Below are positions 41,327 to 47,776 of a DNA stretch of 47,776 nucleotides, one piece after another. Position 1 is the stretch's first letter; every line of letters begins with the position of its first letter. The notes beneath the pieces are model-generated. The model saw only the letters and a list, made by a program, of their open reading frames with translations. It ran no database searches and was not told the DNA's origin. Origin of the DNA: Microseira wollei NIES-4236. Its GTDB lineage: Bacteria; Cyanobacteriota; Cyanobacteriia; Cyanobacteriales; Aerosakkonemataceae. The stretch is taken from assembly GCF_020521235.1 (NCBI RefSeq), contig NZ_BLAY01000068.1, forward strand, positions 1-47,776. The letters run 5' to 3'. The position numbers and the translations under genes were made by a program.

Positions 41327-42181
41327 ATGACCGAAGACATGCAACGCGAATTTGCCAGTCGCGAACAGATGGTAGCCTATCTGCGCGAACAATTTCCAGC
41401 AGCAGCGACGCGGGATGACCATATTAGCGAGACTCTAGGTGGACGTAAAGCTGCTCTTAAAGTACTTGCAAAAGTAGATGCGGCACGCTATGGAAAATCT
41501 CGTAATTTCCTTACTGGTGCAGTAACGCGCTTATCTCCTTACCTGCGTTATGGCGTGCTGAGTTTAGCAGAAGTTCGCGATGCCGTACTCAAGAAAGTTA
41601 ATCATAAAGATGAAGCGAATAAATTAGTCAACGAACTAGCTTGGCGCGACTACTGGCAACGGTTGTATGCTGAATTAGGGAATGATATTTGGAAAGATCG
41701 GGAAGAGTATAAAACGGGTTACGATGCTAAAGCTTATGCCGATACTTTACCGGAAGATATCGCCAAGGGCAATACGGGTTTAGTTTGCATTGATAGTTTT
41801 AGCCGCAACTTGCGGGAAACTGGTTACCTGCATAACCACGCGCGCATGTGGATGGCTGCTTATATCGTGCATTGGCGGCGCATCCGTTGGCAAGCGGGTG
41901 CGAAGTGGTTTTTGTCACATTTGTTAGATGGAGATCCTGCTAGTAATAATTTATCTTGGCAGTGGGTTGCTAGTACTTTTAGCCATAAGGCGTATTTTTT
42001 TAATCGGGAAAATTTGGAAAAATATACAGAGGGGGTTTATTGTAAAAAATGTCCTTTTTACGGACATTGCGATTTTGAGGGAAGTTATGAGCAAATAGAA
42101 AGACGTTTATTTCCTAAAACCGAACCGTTTGAAAATCGCAGCGGTAGCCAAAGTTGGCAACAGGGGAAAAGGCGGCAGTAG
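41327..42181 (+). CDS. Photolyase/cryptochrome FAD-binding domain as a stand-alone protein
   Basis: A 284-residue protein equal to the C-terminal helical FAD domain of photolyases. Family landmarks are RLSPYLRYGVLSLAEVRDAV, NELAWRDYWQRLYAE, FSRNLRETGYLHNHARMWMA, AKWFLSHLLDGDPASNNLSW QWV and FNRENLEKY. The usual N-terminal alpha/beta antenna domain is absent; a separate gene 137 bp downstream supplies a similar domain. Cysteines C154, C239, C242 and C248 (GVYCKKCPFYGHC) are spaced somewhat like the four Fe-S ligands of prokaryotic FeS-BCP photolyases. It could repair DNA or sense blue light. The start ATG 41327 fits, since the FAD domain begins soon after. Confidence 0.85.
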   Translation: MTEDMQREFASREQMVAYLREQFPAAATRDDHISETLGGRKAALKVLAKVDAARYGKSRNFLTGAVTRLSPYLRYGVLSLAEVRDAVLKKVNHKDEANKLVNELAWRDYWQRLYAELGNDIWKDREEYKTGYDAKAYADTLPEDIAKGNTGLVCIDSFSRNLRETGYLHNHARMWMAAYIVHWRRIRWQAGAKWFLSHLLDGDPASNNLSWQWVASTFSHKAYFFNRENLEKYTEGVYCKKCPFYGHCDFEGSYEQIERRLFPKTEPFENRSGSQSWQQGKRRQ

Positions 42182-42205
42182 TCTGTTTAAAATCAGCGAG
42201 GCAGA

Positions 42206-42302
42206 TCCTCTAAAAGTTCATTCCTAGGTTGAACCTGGGAACGAGAATAACCGAGGATCCGCCTCTAAAAGTTCGTTCCCAGGTTGAACCTGGGAACGAG
42301 AA
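42206..42302. repeat. Dispersed repeat, two copies (GTTCCCAGG...CCTGGGAACGAG)
   Basis: AGTTCATTCCTAGGTTGAAC CTGGGAACGAG (42215-42245) and the near-identical copy at 42270-42300 each form a hairpin. They lie between the two photolyase-domain genes and are related to 8438-8466. Confidence 0.85.
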
Positions 42303-42317
42303 ACCAGAAAAATTACC

Positions 42318-42737
42318 ATGAGCAATAATCCGATTGTTTGGGTTCACGGTGATTGTTTGAGTCCTGATGGCCCTGCACTGCAAGAATATCCGAATGCACC
42401 GGCAATTTGGGTTTGGGATGATGCTTTGTTAGAAGAGTGGCAAATTAGTCTCAAACGCATTACTTTTATTTACGAATGTTTGTTAGAGTTGCCTGTAGTT
42501 ATTCGGCGGGGTAATGTGGCGACTGAGGTGGTAGCTTTTGCCAAGTCACATAATGCTGATTTGGTTGTGACGGCAGAAAGTCCGAGTCCTCGGTTTGTTG
42601 CTATTTGCGATCAAATTGAGCAATCTATCCCCGTGGAAGCGTTCGCAGTCGAGCCATTTTTGGAATATGACGGTTATATTGACCTGAAGCGCTTTTCGCG
42701 TTATTGGAAAGTTGCCGAAAGGTATGTTTTTGAGTAA
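42318..42737 (+). CDS. Photolyase N-terminal-like alpha/beta domain protein
   Basis: A 139-residue Rossmann-like protein: IVWVHGDCLSPDGPALQEYP at the start (where photolyases have V-W-F-R-x-D-L-R-x-x-D-N-x-A-L), then AIWVWDDALLEEWQ, RITFIYECLLELPVVIRRGN with the L-G-V-x-L-x-x-R-x-G equivalent, and the helix-strand TEVVAFAKSHNADLVVTAES P. A C-terminal region is FLEYDGYIDLKRFSRYWKVA. It corresponds to the antenna-cofactor domain that is missing from the upstream protein, so the two probably associate. The gene order is inverted relative to a fused photolyase. The Uma2 element begins three bases after its stop codon. Confidence 0.75.
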   Translation: MSNNPIVWVHGDCLSPDGPALQEYPNAPAIWVWDDALLEEWQISLKRITFIYECLLELPVVIRRGNVATEVVAFAKSHNADLVVTAESPSPRFVAICDQIEQSIPVEAFAVEPFLEYDGYIDLKRFSRYWKVAERYVFE

Positions 42738-42739
42738 AC

Positions 42740-43438
42740 CGATATGCACACCCCTAGCACTCGCGTTCGCCAGCTTCAACCTAGTTCCTCAGCATCAGAA
42801 AGATCGCTTTCTGATTCAATTTGTTCAAACTTTACTTTATTGTACAAATCGAGCCGGGAAATTTGAAAGGGAACTGAGGTTAAGGCGATGACTTCATCTT
42901 CTTCATCATATTCGCAAAGTTCCCATCGCTTGTTCCCGGTCTTAGAATACTGTTCTACTCGAATACGGGTTTGATCGATTAATAGATACTCTCGAAAAGT
43001 TTCTATTGTTCGGTAAGCTTCAAATTTGTCTTCGCGGTCGTATCCTTTGGTGGATTTCGACAAAACTTCTACGCTCGCATGTGGATTTAAAATTATATCT
43101 GTACGGTTATTGAAATACTCTGGTTCGCCAGCGACAATCATCACATCTGGATAGGTGTAAATCCGCCGCTTGGGTATCCACAAACGAACATCCCCCATGA
43201 AGACTTCGTAATCTTGCTGTCTGAAGGCAAAATTTAGAGAAGCACTAAGATTGAGTGCAATTCGATTGTGATTTGTCGTTCCGCCTGCCATAGGTATGAT
43301 TTGTCCGTCAATGTATTCGCTTTTGTAGTCGGCAGCTGCTTCTAGTTGCAGGTATTGCTCTGGGGTGTAATATTGCCGTTGTGTTACTTGCATAGTTTTG
43401 TCAGGATGCGAACGCGAGTGCTAGGGGTGTGCATATCG
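42740..43438. mobile_element. 699-bp element with 31-bp perfect inverted repeats carrying a Uma2 gene
   Basis: The 31 bases at 42740-42770 (starting CGATATGCACACCCCTAGCA) are the exact reverse complement of 43408-43438 (ending GGGTGTGCATATCG). Only the Uma2 gene lies between them, with its ends 5 and 14 bp from the repeats. No target-site duplication is obvious. It sits between the photolyase-domain gene and argF. Confidence 0.8.
42776..43393 (-). CDS. Uma2 family (DUF820) putative endonuclease
   Basis: A 205-residue PD-(D/E)xK-fold protein of the Uma2/DUF820 family, which is hugely expanded in cyanobacteria. The pattern is YTPEQYLQLEAAADYKSEYI DGQI with early Glu/Asp, NHNRIALNLSASL, the active-site region YPDVMIVAGE and ILNPHASVEVLSKSTKGYDR. 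The last gives the VEVLS-x-S-T motif where E plus a nearby Lys complete the site, followed by RTIETFREYLLIDQ. The family is predicted to cut DNA; some members accompany mobile elements. The whole gene is enclosed by 31-bp inverted repeats, so it is probably mobile. Confidence 0.9.
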   Translation of the reverse strand: MQVTQRQYYTPEQYLQLEAAADYKSEYIDGQIIPMAGGTTNHNRIALNLSASLNFAFRQQDYEVFMGDVRLWIPKRRIYTYPDVMIVAGEPEYFNNRTDIILNPHASVEVLSKSTKGYDREDKFEAYRTIETFREYLLIDQTRIRVEQYSKTGNKRWELCEYDEEDEVIALTSVPFQISRLDLYNKVKFEQIESESDLSDAEELG

Positions 43439-43581
43439 CTTCTACCATTCTAAGCAGCTACCAGGGAGAGGCAGAGGAAAACGCAAGACTAAGCGCAATT
43501 AAATCTGGTAGGTTTTTAACACAGTCTTTTTGTAGCGCGGTAGGTTGCTGCCATGCGCGATCGCACAAAACTTCACCAGAG

Positions 43582-44508
43582 ATGAGTATGGAAACACTCA
43601 AAGGACGAGATTTATTAAGTCTGGCAGACCTAAACGCCAGCGAGGTCGGCGAACTTTTGGAATTGGCAGCGCAAATGAAAGCAGGAACAGTCCATCGGCG
43701 CTGCAATAAAATTCTCGGTCTGTTGTTCTCGAAAGCTTCCACCCGAACGCGGGTTAGCTTTACCGTCGCGATGTATCAGTTAGGCGGACAGGTAATCGAC
43801 TTAAATCCCAACGTCACCCAAGTCAGTCGCGGCGAACCTTTAATCGATACGGCGCGGGTGTTGGATCGGTACCTCGATATTGTGGCAATTCGCACCTTCG
43901 ATCCCAAAGATTTGGAAACGTTTGCCGATTATGCCAAAATTCCGGTAATTAATGCCTTGAGCGATCGCGAACATCCCTGTCAAATTTTGGCAGATTTACT
44001 CACCGTGCAGGAATGCTTTGGTTCCCTCGCTGGTGTCACTTTAACTTATCTCGGCGATGGCAATAACGTCGCGAATTCGCTGCTGTTGGGCTGCGCTCTG
44101 GTGGGGATCAATGTCAGAATTGCTACACCGTCTGGCTACGAACCCGACGCGGAAGTTGTGCAACAGGCAGTTGCGATCGCTAATGGTGGTTCTGAAGTGA
44201 CAATAACCACCGATCCCATTGCCGCTGCTAAAGGCGCTCAAGTCCTTTACACCGACGTTTGGGCAAGCATGGGACAAGAAAACTTAGCCGATCAAAGGAT
44301 GCCCGTTTTTCAACCTTATCAATTAAACGATGAATTGTTGAGTTTATCTGACAAAACGGCGATTGTGTTGCATTGCTTACCCGCACACCGAGGGGAAGAA
44401 ATTACCGATGCCGTCATGGAAGGAAACCAGTCGCGAGTTTGGGATCAAGCTGAAAACCGAATGCACGCACAAAAAGCTTTGCTCGCTAGCTTGCTTGGCG
44501 CAGATTAG
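43582..44508 (+). CDS. argF: Ornithine carbamoyltransferase
   Basis: A 308-residue enzyme making citrulline from ornithine and carbamoyl phosphate in arginine synthesis. It shows LKGRDLLSLADL at the start, the carbamoyl-phosphate site SKASTRTRVSF, the paired REHPCQILADLLTV, LTYLGDGNNVANSLLLGCAL for ornithine binding, and the active-site LHCLPAHRGEEI. ATG 43582 is chosen (43588 is also possible); an open frame reaching back to 43429 starts inside the Uma2 element repeat and is not part of the protein. The upstream mobile element may have replaced the native promoter region. Confidence 0.93.
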   Translation: MSMETLKGRDLLSLADLNASEVGELLELAAQMKAGTVHRRCNKILGLLFSKASTRTRVSFTVAMYQLGGQVIDLNPNVTQVSRGEPLIDTARVLDRYLDIVAIRTFDPKDLETFADYAKIPVINALSDREHPCQILADLLTVQECFGSLAGVTLTYLGDGNNVANSLLLGCALVGINVRIATPSGYEPDAEVVQQAVAIANGGSEVTITTDPIAAAKGAQVLYTDVWASMGQENLADQRMPVFQPYQLNDELLSLSDKTAIVLHCLPAHRGEEITDAVMEGNQSRVWDQAENRMHAQKALLASLLGAD

Positions 44509-44825
44509 ATCCTGTGCTTTTGACCCATGACCATTAGACCTCAAGAGAAAAGAAACTCACAAGCAGGCAGGATGCCTACCCCACAAAAGATGTGGTCGAA
44601 GTCTAATGGGTGCGATCAAAACCGGTTGAAGATCGAGAAAAGAAACCGGGTTTCTATGAAAAACGGTTTCTTTGCCTAATTCCTGGCGCTCGAGGCCAGA
44701 AACCGGGTTTCTATGCCAAGAGAGCTCCGCAGAAACCCGGTTTCTTTGCGTATCAACGACTTGCGATCGTACCATAACCAATTACCAATTACCAATTAGC
44801 AATTAGCAATTAGCAATTAGCCACT
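44509..44825. repeat. Cluster of AGAAACC(C/G)GGTTTCT palindromes and heptamers
   Basis: Palindromes at about 44643-44657, 44698-44712 and 44731-44745, with a degenerate one at 44658-44675. Inverted GGCAGGATGCCTACCCCAC is at about 44565 and a TTAGCAA/TTAGCCA heptamer tract at 44780-44822. No gene is visible in this gap. Confidence 0.75.
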
Positions 44826-44846
44826 AGACAAATATAGGGCTTTAAT

Positions 44847-44860
44847 AGTACGAATGTTCT
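44847..44860 (+). promoter_or_regulatory. LexA operator (cyanobacterial SOS box)
   Basis: AGTACGAATGTTCT matches the cyanobacterial LexA box RGTACNNNDGTWCB at every position and lies 133 bp upstream of the lexA start, as expected for autoregulation. Confidence 0.75.
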
Positions 44861-44992
44861 ATAGGAAGAGTTTTGAGTTTTAACTCTCGCCTTCACGGGG
44901 AGGCAGGTTTACAGATATAGTTCGTTTGTATCGCCCAAATTCAGACTTAAACCCGCCTCCAAAAACTCGCGTACCATTTCTAACCAATATTT

Positions 44993-45634
44993 ATGGAACC
45001 TCTAACAGAAGCTCAACAAGAACTTTACGACTGGCTAGTAGACTACATTCGCCAACATCAACATGCACCTTCGATCCGGCAAATGATGCGCGCGATGAAC
45101 TTAAGGTCACCCGCGCCGGTTCAGAGTCGTCTAGAACATTTGCGTTCTAAAGGATACATTGATTGGACAGATGGGCAAGCCCGTACAATTCGGATTTTAA
45201 AACAAAGCACAGGAGGAATTCCGGTTTTAGGAGCGATCGCAGCGGGAGGTTTGGTAGAACCCCATACCGACACGGTAGAACGACTCGATTTTTCCAGTTT
45301 ATTCTTCCCGCCGCGATCGTTTGCGCTGCGGGTTATGGGAGACAGCATGATCGAAGATCGCATCGCCGATGGAGATATGGCGATCATGCAACCCGTATCA
45401 GAACCCAGTCAAATCAAAAACGGCGCGATTGTGGCGGCTAGGGTAGAAGGAATTGGCACCACGTTGAAGCGCTTTTACCGCCGGGGAGAGAAAGTCATCC
45501 TCAAACCCGCCAATCCCAAATATCCGCCGATTGAAGCACCCGCCGACCAAGTTCAGGTGCAAGGCGTATTAGTTGGCGTCTGGCGTCGGCTAGACGTGCC
45601 GCTCAAACCAGCTACCACTTCCTCCCAGCGATAA
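44993..45634 (+). CDS. lexA: LexA repressor
   Basis: A 213-residue SOS-type repressor. The N-terminal winged helix is LTEAQQELYDWLVDYIRQHQ and SIRQMMRAMNLRSPAPVQSRL. The cleavage site is Ala84-Gly85 in GAIAAGGLVEP, and the catalytic dyad is Ser118 in VMGDSMIED and Lys159 in TTLKRFYRRGEKVILKP. All residues for RecA-stimulated self-cleavage are present, unlike some cyanobacterial LexA proteins that have lost them. It therefore probably controls a DNA-damage regulon. A LexA box upstream suggests self-control. It is followed by the AmpG-type gene in the same direction, 78 bp on. Confidence 0.93.
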   Translation: MEPLTEAQQELYDWLVDYIRQHQHAPSIRQMMRAMNLRSPAPVQSRLEHLRSKGYIDWTDGQARTIRILKQSTGGIPVLGAIAAGGLVEPHTDTVERLDFSSLFFPPRSFALRVMGDSMIEDRIADGDMAIMQPVSEPSQIKNGAIVAARVEGIGTTLKRFYRRGEKVILKPANPKYPPIEAPADQVQVQGVLVGVWRRLDVPLKPATTSSQR

Positions 45635-45712
45635 GCACGCCTCCGGATAAAGGCTCTCTCCTGTGGGAAGATCGCTCAAGGTTAAGAGAATTATCCCTCC
45701 AGGGAGGATCGT

Positions 45713-46993
45713 TTGAAAGCAATTCAATCTTGGTTAAAAGTATTTGAGAGTCGCAAAATGGCGGCTCTTTTATTATTGGGCTTTTCATCGGGGTTGCCCT
45801 TTTTATTGACTAGAAGCAACCTGCAAGCGTGGATGACGAAAGAAAACGTCGATATTACGGCGATCGGACTGATTAATTTGGTAGCCTTGCCTTACTCGTT
45901 AAAGTTTGTTTGGTCGCCGTTGCTAGATAGGTTTGTGCCGCCATTTTTAGGGCGTCGTCGTGGCTGGCTGATTTTAACCCAAATTGTGTTAGCGATCGCG
46001 ATCGCGGCAATGGCAATCCAAAAACCCGCCCAAGCGTTACAACTTGTGGTGATCAACGCCGTAGTCATAGCCTTTTTTGGTGCTACCCAAGATATTGCTG
46101 CCGATGCTTATCGCACCGATGTATTAGAAAAACTAGAAATGGGAGCCGGTGCTGCCGTTTTCGTTTTAGGATACCGCATAGCCGTCTTAGTTACGGGTTC
46201 GGTAGCCTTCATCCTAGCGGATCAAATGCCTTGGCCCATCGTTTACCTATTAATGGCGGTGCTGATGGTAATCGGAATCGTGGCTACTATTTTCGCACCG
46301 GAACCCATTTTAGACCACAACCGCCCCGCCTCGTTAGCAGAGGCAGTAATATTGCCGTTTGGAGAATTTTTTCAGCGCAATGGTTTACTGTTGGGCGTCT
46401 TAACTTTATTGTTCGCCATCCTCTACAACCTGGCTGATGCCTTACTTAGCAGTTTATCTACGCCGTTTTTGCTCAATACTGGCTTTTCCCAAACCGATAT
46501 TGGTGCGATTCGCGGCGGGATGGGTTTAATTGCGACAATTGTCGGAACTTTAGCGGGCGGATCGATTGTCAGCAAGCTGGGCATTAATCGATCGCTGTGG
46601 ATCTTTGCCGCACTGCAAGCTTTGAGTAATTTCAGCTACTTTGCGATCGCCGTCGCGGGTAAAAATTATCCGTTATTGGTATTGGGCATCAACGTAGAAA
46701 ACTTCTGCGGCGGGATCGCATCAGCGGGTTTTGTTGCTTATTTAATGAGTCTTTGCAACCAGCGCTATTCTGCTACCCAATATGCCTTGCTCACCAGCTT
46801 CATGGCTTTTAGCCGCGATGTGTTGGTATCGCCTTCTGGCTTTTTACAAAAAGCCACCGGGTGGCCTGTATTTTTCCTGATTACCATTGCAGCAGCTATA
46901 CCCGCGTTTATTTTGCTACCAGTGGTTGCGCCTTGGAAAGCCGAACCAGCCCCCATGCCTAGACCAGGACTCGATGATATGGCTGATGAGTAA
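45713..46993 (+). CDS. ampG: AmpG-family muropeptide transporter (MFS)
   Basis: A 426-residue permease with about 12 helices of the major facilitator type. It begins with a conserved RKMAALLLLGFSSGLPFLLT, has NLVALPYSLKFVWSPLLDRF and the loop GRRRGWLILTQ between helices 2 and 3, then FGATQDIAADAYRTDVL, the AmpG hallmark. AmpG takes up anhydro-muropeptides for cell-wall recycling. The start is TTG 45713, supported by GGGAGG (45702-45707) five bases upstream; no ATG fits. It ends in a short Pro-rich tail. Confidence 0.88.
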   Translation: MKAIQSWLKVFESRKMAALLLLGFSSGLPFLLTRSNLQAWMTKENVDITAIGLINLVALPYSLKFVWSPLLDRFVPPFLGRRRGWLILTQIVLAIAIAAMAIQKPAQALQLVVINAVVIAFFGATQDIAADAYRTDVLEKLEMGAGAAVFVLGYRIAVLVTGSVAFILADQMPWPIVYLLMAVLMVIGIVATIFAPEPILDHNRPASLAEAVILPFGEFFQRNGLLLGVLTLLFAILYNLADALLSSLSTPFLLNTGFSQTDIGAIRGGMGLIATIVGTLAGGSIVSKLGINRSLWIFAALQALSNFSYFAIAVAGKNYPLLVLGINVENFCGGIASAGFVAYLMSLCNQRYSATQYALLTSFMAFSRDVLVSPSGFLQKATGWPVFFLITIAAAIPAFILLPVVAPWKAEPAPMPRPGLDDMADE

Positions 46994-47093
46994 TTTTTTG
47001 AACCTTTTACTTTTGGGTGGTGTCTAAACTACACGATCGACGATGCCTGCGTCGTTGCGATCAAAATCTACCACTAGCAACAAAAGTAACTTG

Positions 47094-47522
47094 ATGAAGA
47101 AACTATATCTGGTTATACCTGGAGCTTTAGCTTTAGCACTCGCAGTTTCCCCCGTGCTACCTGTCCTCACCGAACCAGCTTCTGCTCTCCCTGGAGAGGT
47201 AGCCGAGAGGCGAGGTGAAGGATGGGGCAGACGCCTCAACCTCACCGAACAGCAACAAGCTCAAATGCGGCAAATCCGAGAATCAACCAAAGCCAAAATC
47301 GATCGGATTCTCACCTCAGAACAGCAAGCAGAACTTCAGCGTGCAAGACAAGAGCGCCGGAGGCCAAATTTGACCCTCACTGACGAGCAAAAGGCTCAAA
47401 TGAGGGCAATTCGGCAAGAAGCCCGACGACAAATGGATGCTGTCCTGACAGCAGAACAAAAGCAGCAGCTGGAACAGATGCGGCAACAAAGACCCCAGCG
47501 TCGCCAGCAACCCTCCCCGTAG
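47094..47522 (+). CDS. Spy/CpxP-like LTXXQ periplasmic protein
   Basis: A 142-residue secreted protein: signal peptide MKKLYLVIPGALALALAVSP with cleavage near ASA-LPG (about residue 32), then Gln/Arg-rich helices with two LTxxQ-type motifs (LNLTEQQQAQMRQI and LTLTDEQKAQMRAI), each followed by a helix ending in an L-T-x-E-Q-K/Q repeat (ILTSEQQAEL; VLTAEQKQQL). This matches the Spy/CpxP ATP-independent periplasmic chaperone family. The start ATG 47094 begins the signal peptide; an earlier in-frame ATG (47043) would put a polar stretch before it. Its last 70 or so bases are duplicated about 199 bp downstream. Confidence 0.85.
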   Translation: MKKLYLVIPGALALALAVSPVLPVLTEPASALPGEVAERRGEGWGRRLNLTEQQQAQMRQIRESTKAKIDRILTSEQQAELQRARQERRRPNLTLTDEQKAQMRAIRQEARRQMDAVLTAEQKQQLEQMRQQRPQRRQQPSP

Positions 47523-47776
47523 GGCGGTAGGGCGGTAGGGAACATGAGGTAGGGGCACGGCATGATCGGTAGGGGCTAAGGCTAAAGTAAGCTTTGTCGC
47601 TAAAGGCAAAGTTTTTTGAATGCCGTGCCCCTACCATGTTTGGCTGACGGCAGAACAAAAGCAGCAGCTGGAACAGATGCGGCAACAAAGACCCCAGCGT
47701 CGCCAGCAACCCTCCCCGTAGGGCGGTAGGGCGGTAGGGAACATGAGGTAGGGGCACGGCATGATCGGTAGGGGCT
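47449..47776. repeat. About 199-bp direct repeat containing the 3-prime end of the LTXXQ gene
   Basis: The sequence from 47446 on (GACAGCAGAACAAAAGCAGC through AGGGCGGTAGGG and on to GATCGGTAGGGGCT) is repeated from 47645 with one or two differences, at an offset of 199 bp, and runs off the window end. Between the copies is an inverted pair GGTAGGGGCACGGCAT / ATGCCGTGCCCCTACC (47550-47636), the same family as the 62-bp repeats at 18224-18580. Confidence 0.9.

Noticed and set aside
43429-43581. Longer N-terminus for ArgF starting within the Uma2 element repeat
   Set aside because: The extra 51 residues are encoded by the inverted repeat and flank, and known ArgF proteins begin close to LKGRDLLSL.

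Overview
The window reads as chromosomal DNA of a filamentous, Microcoleus/Oscillatoria/Coleofasciculus-like cyanobacterium. The evidence is the very frequent octamer GCGATCGC (HIP1), heptanucleotide repeat tracts (TAATTGC/TAATGGC type) around many genes, and genes that are cyanobacterial hallmarks: the circadian kinase SasA, a CAAD/CURT1-like membrane protein, Ycf23 (DUF561), a DUF760 protein, a CruP-like flavoprotein, a group 2 sigma factor and a LexA with a cyanobacterial-type operator. Both ends of the window fall in tandem repeats, so it may be a contig bounded by repeats. I saw no rRNA, tRNA or CRISPR array.

Layout. 1-1900: an 82-bp tandem repeat running into a YqgF/RuvC-fold nuclease gene, a DUF3146-like gene, a small ribbon-helix-helix-like gene and a structured-RNA-like relic. 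1.9-10 kb: a dynamin-like GTPase, a multi-helix mechanosensitive-channel-type protein, an SRPBCC protein, a SirB1-type protein coupled to one of two tandem paralogous membrane proteins, and a CruP-like oxidoreductase. 10-16 kb: a toxin gene whose antitoxin gene is broken by a small dispersed repeat, two short inverted-repeat elements, sucC, a short-chain dehydrogenase, a large single-span protein and a stub of an AAA gene. 16-27 kb: fetB, a DegT-family aminotransferase, 62-bp tandem repeats, ycf23, a second structured-RNA-like relic, a sigma factor, a DUF760 gene, mutT, sasA, a DUF2079 membrane protein and a GT4 glycosyltransferase.

27.2-34.3 kb is the most unusual region. It is an A+T-rich block bounded by inverted copies of a short-element terminus (CAGGACTTACGCA family). 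It carries two very large, translationally coupled genes. The first (1014 aa) I do not recognise. The second (1226 aa) has a Walker A motif, a DE Walker B motif and SF2-helicase-like motifs III-VI, with a possible degenerate nuclease-like segment near its N-terminus. Immediately to the right lies a 107-bp diverged copy of the 3-prime end of the GT4 gene that sits left of the block. Architecture and setting suggest an undescribed mobile defence or conflict module; this is inference.

34.5-47.8 kb: a membrane histidine kinase, an IscS-type cysteine desulfurase, a CAAD protein, a WD40 beta-propeller protein, an AAA/ABC-type ATPase gene with an in-frame stop, a photolyase split into two genes, a Uma2 nuclease gene enclosed by 31-bp perfect inverted repeats, argF, lexA with its operator, an AmpG-type permease and a Spy/LTXXQ-type periplasmic protein whose 3-prime end is tandemly duplicated at the window edge.
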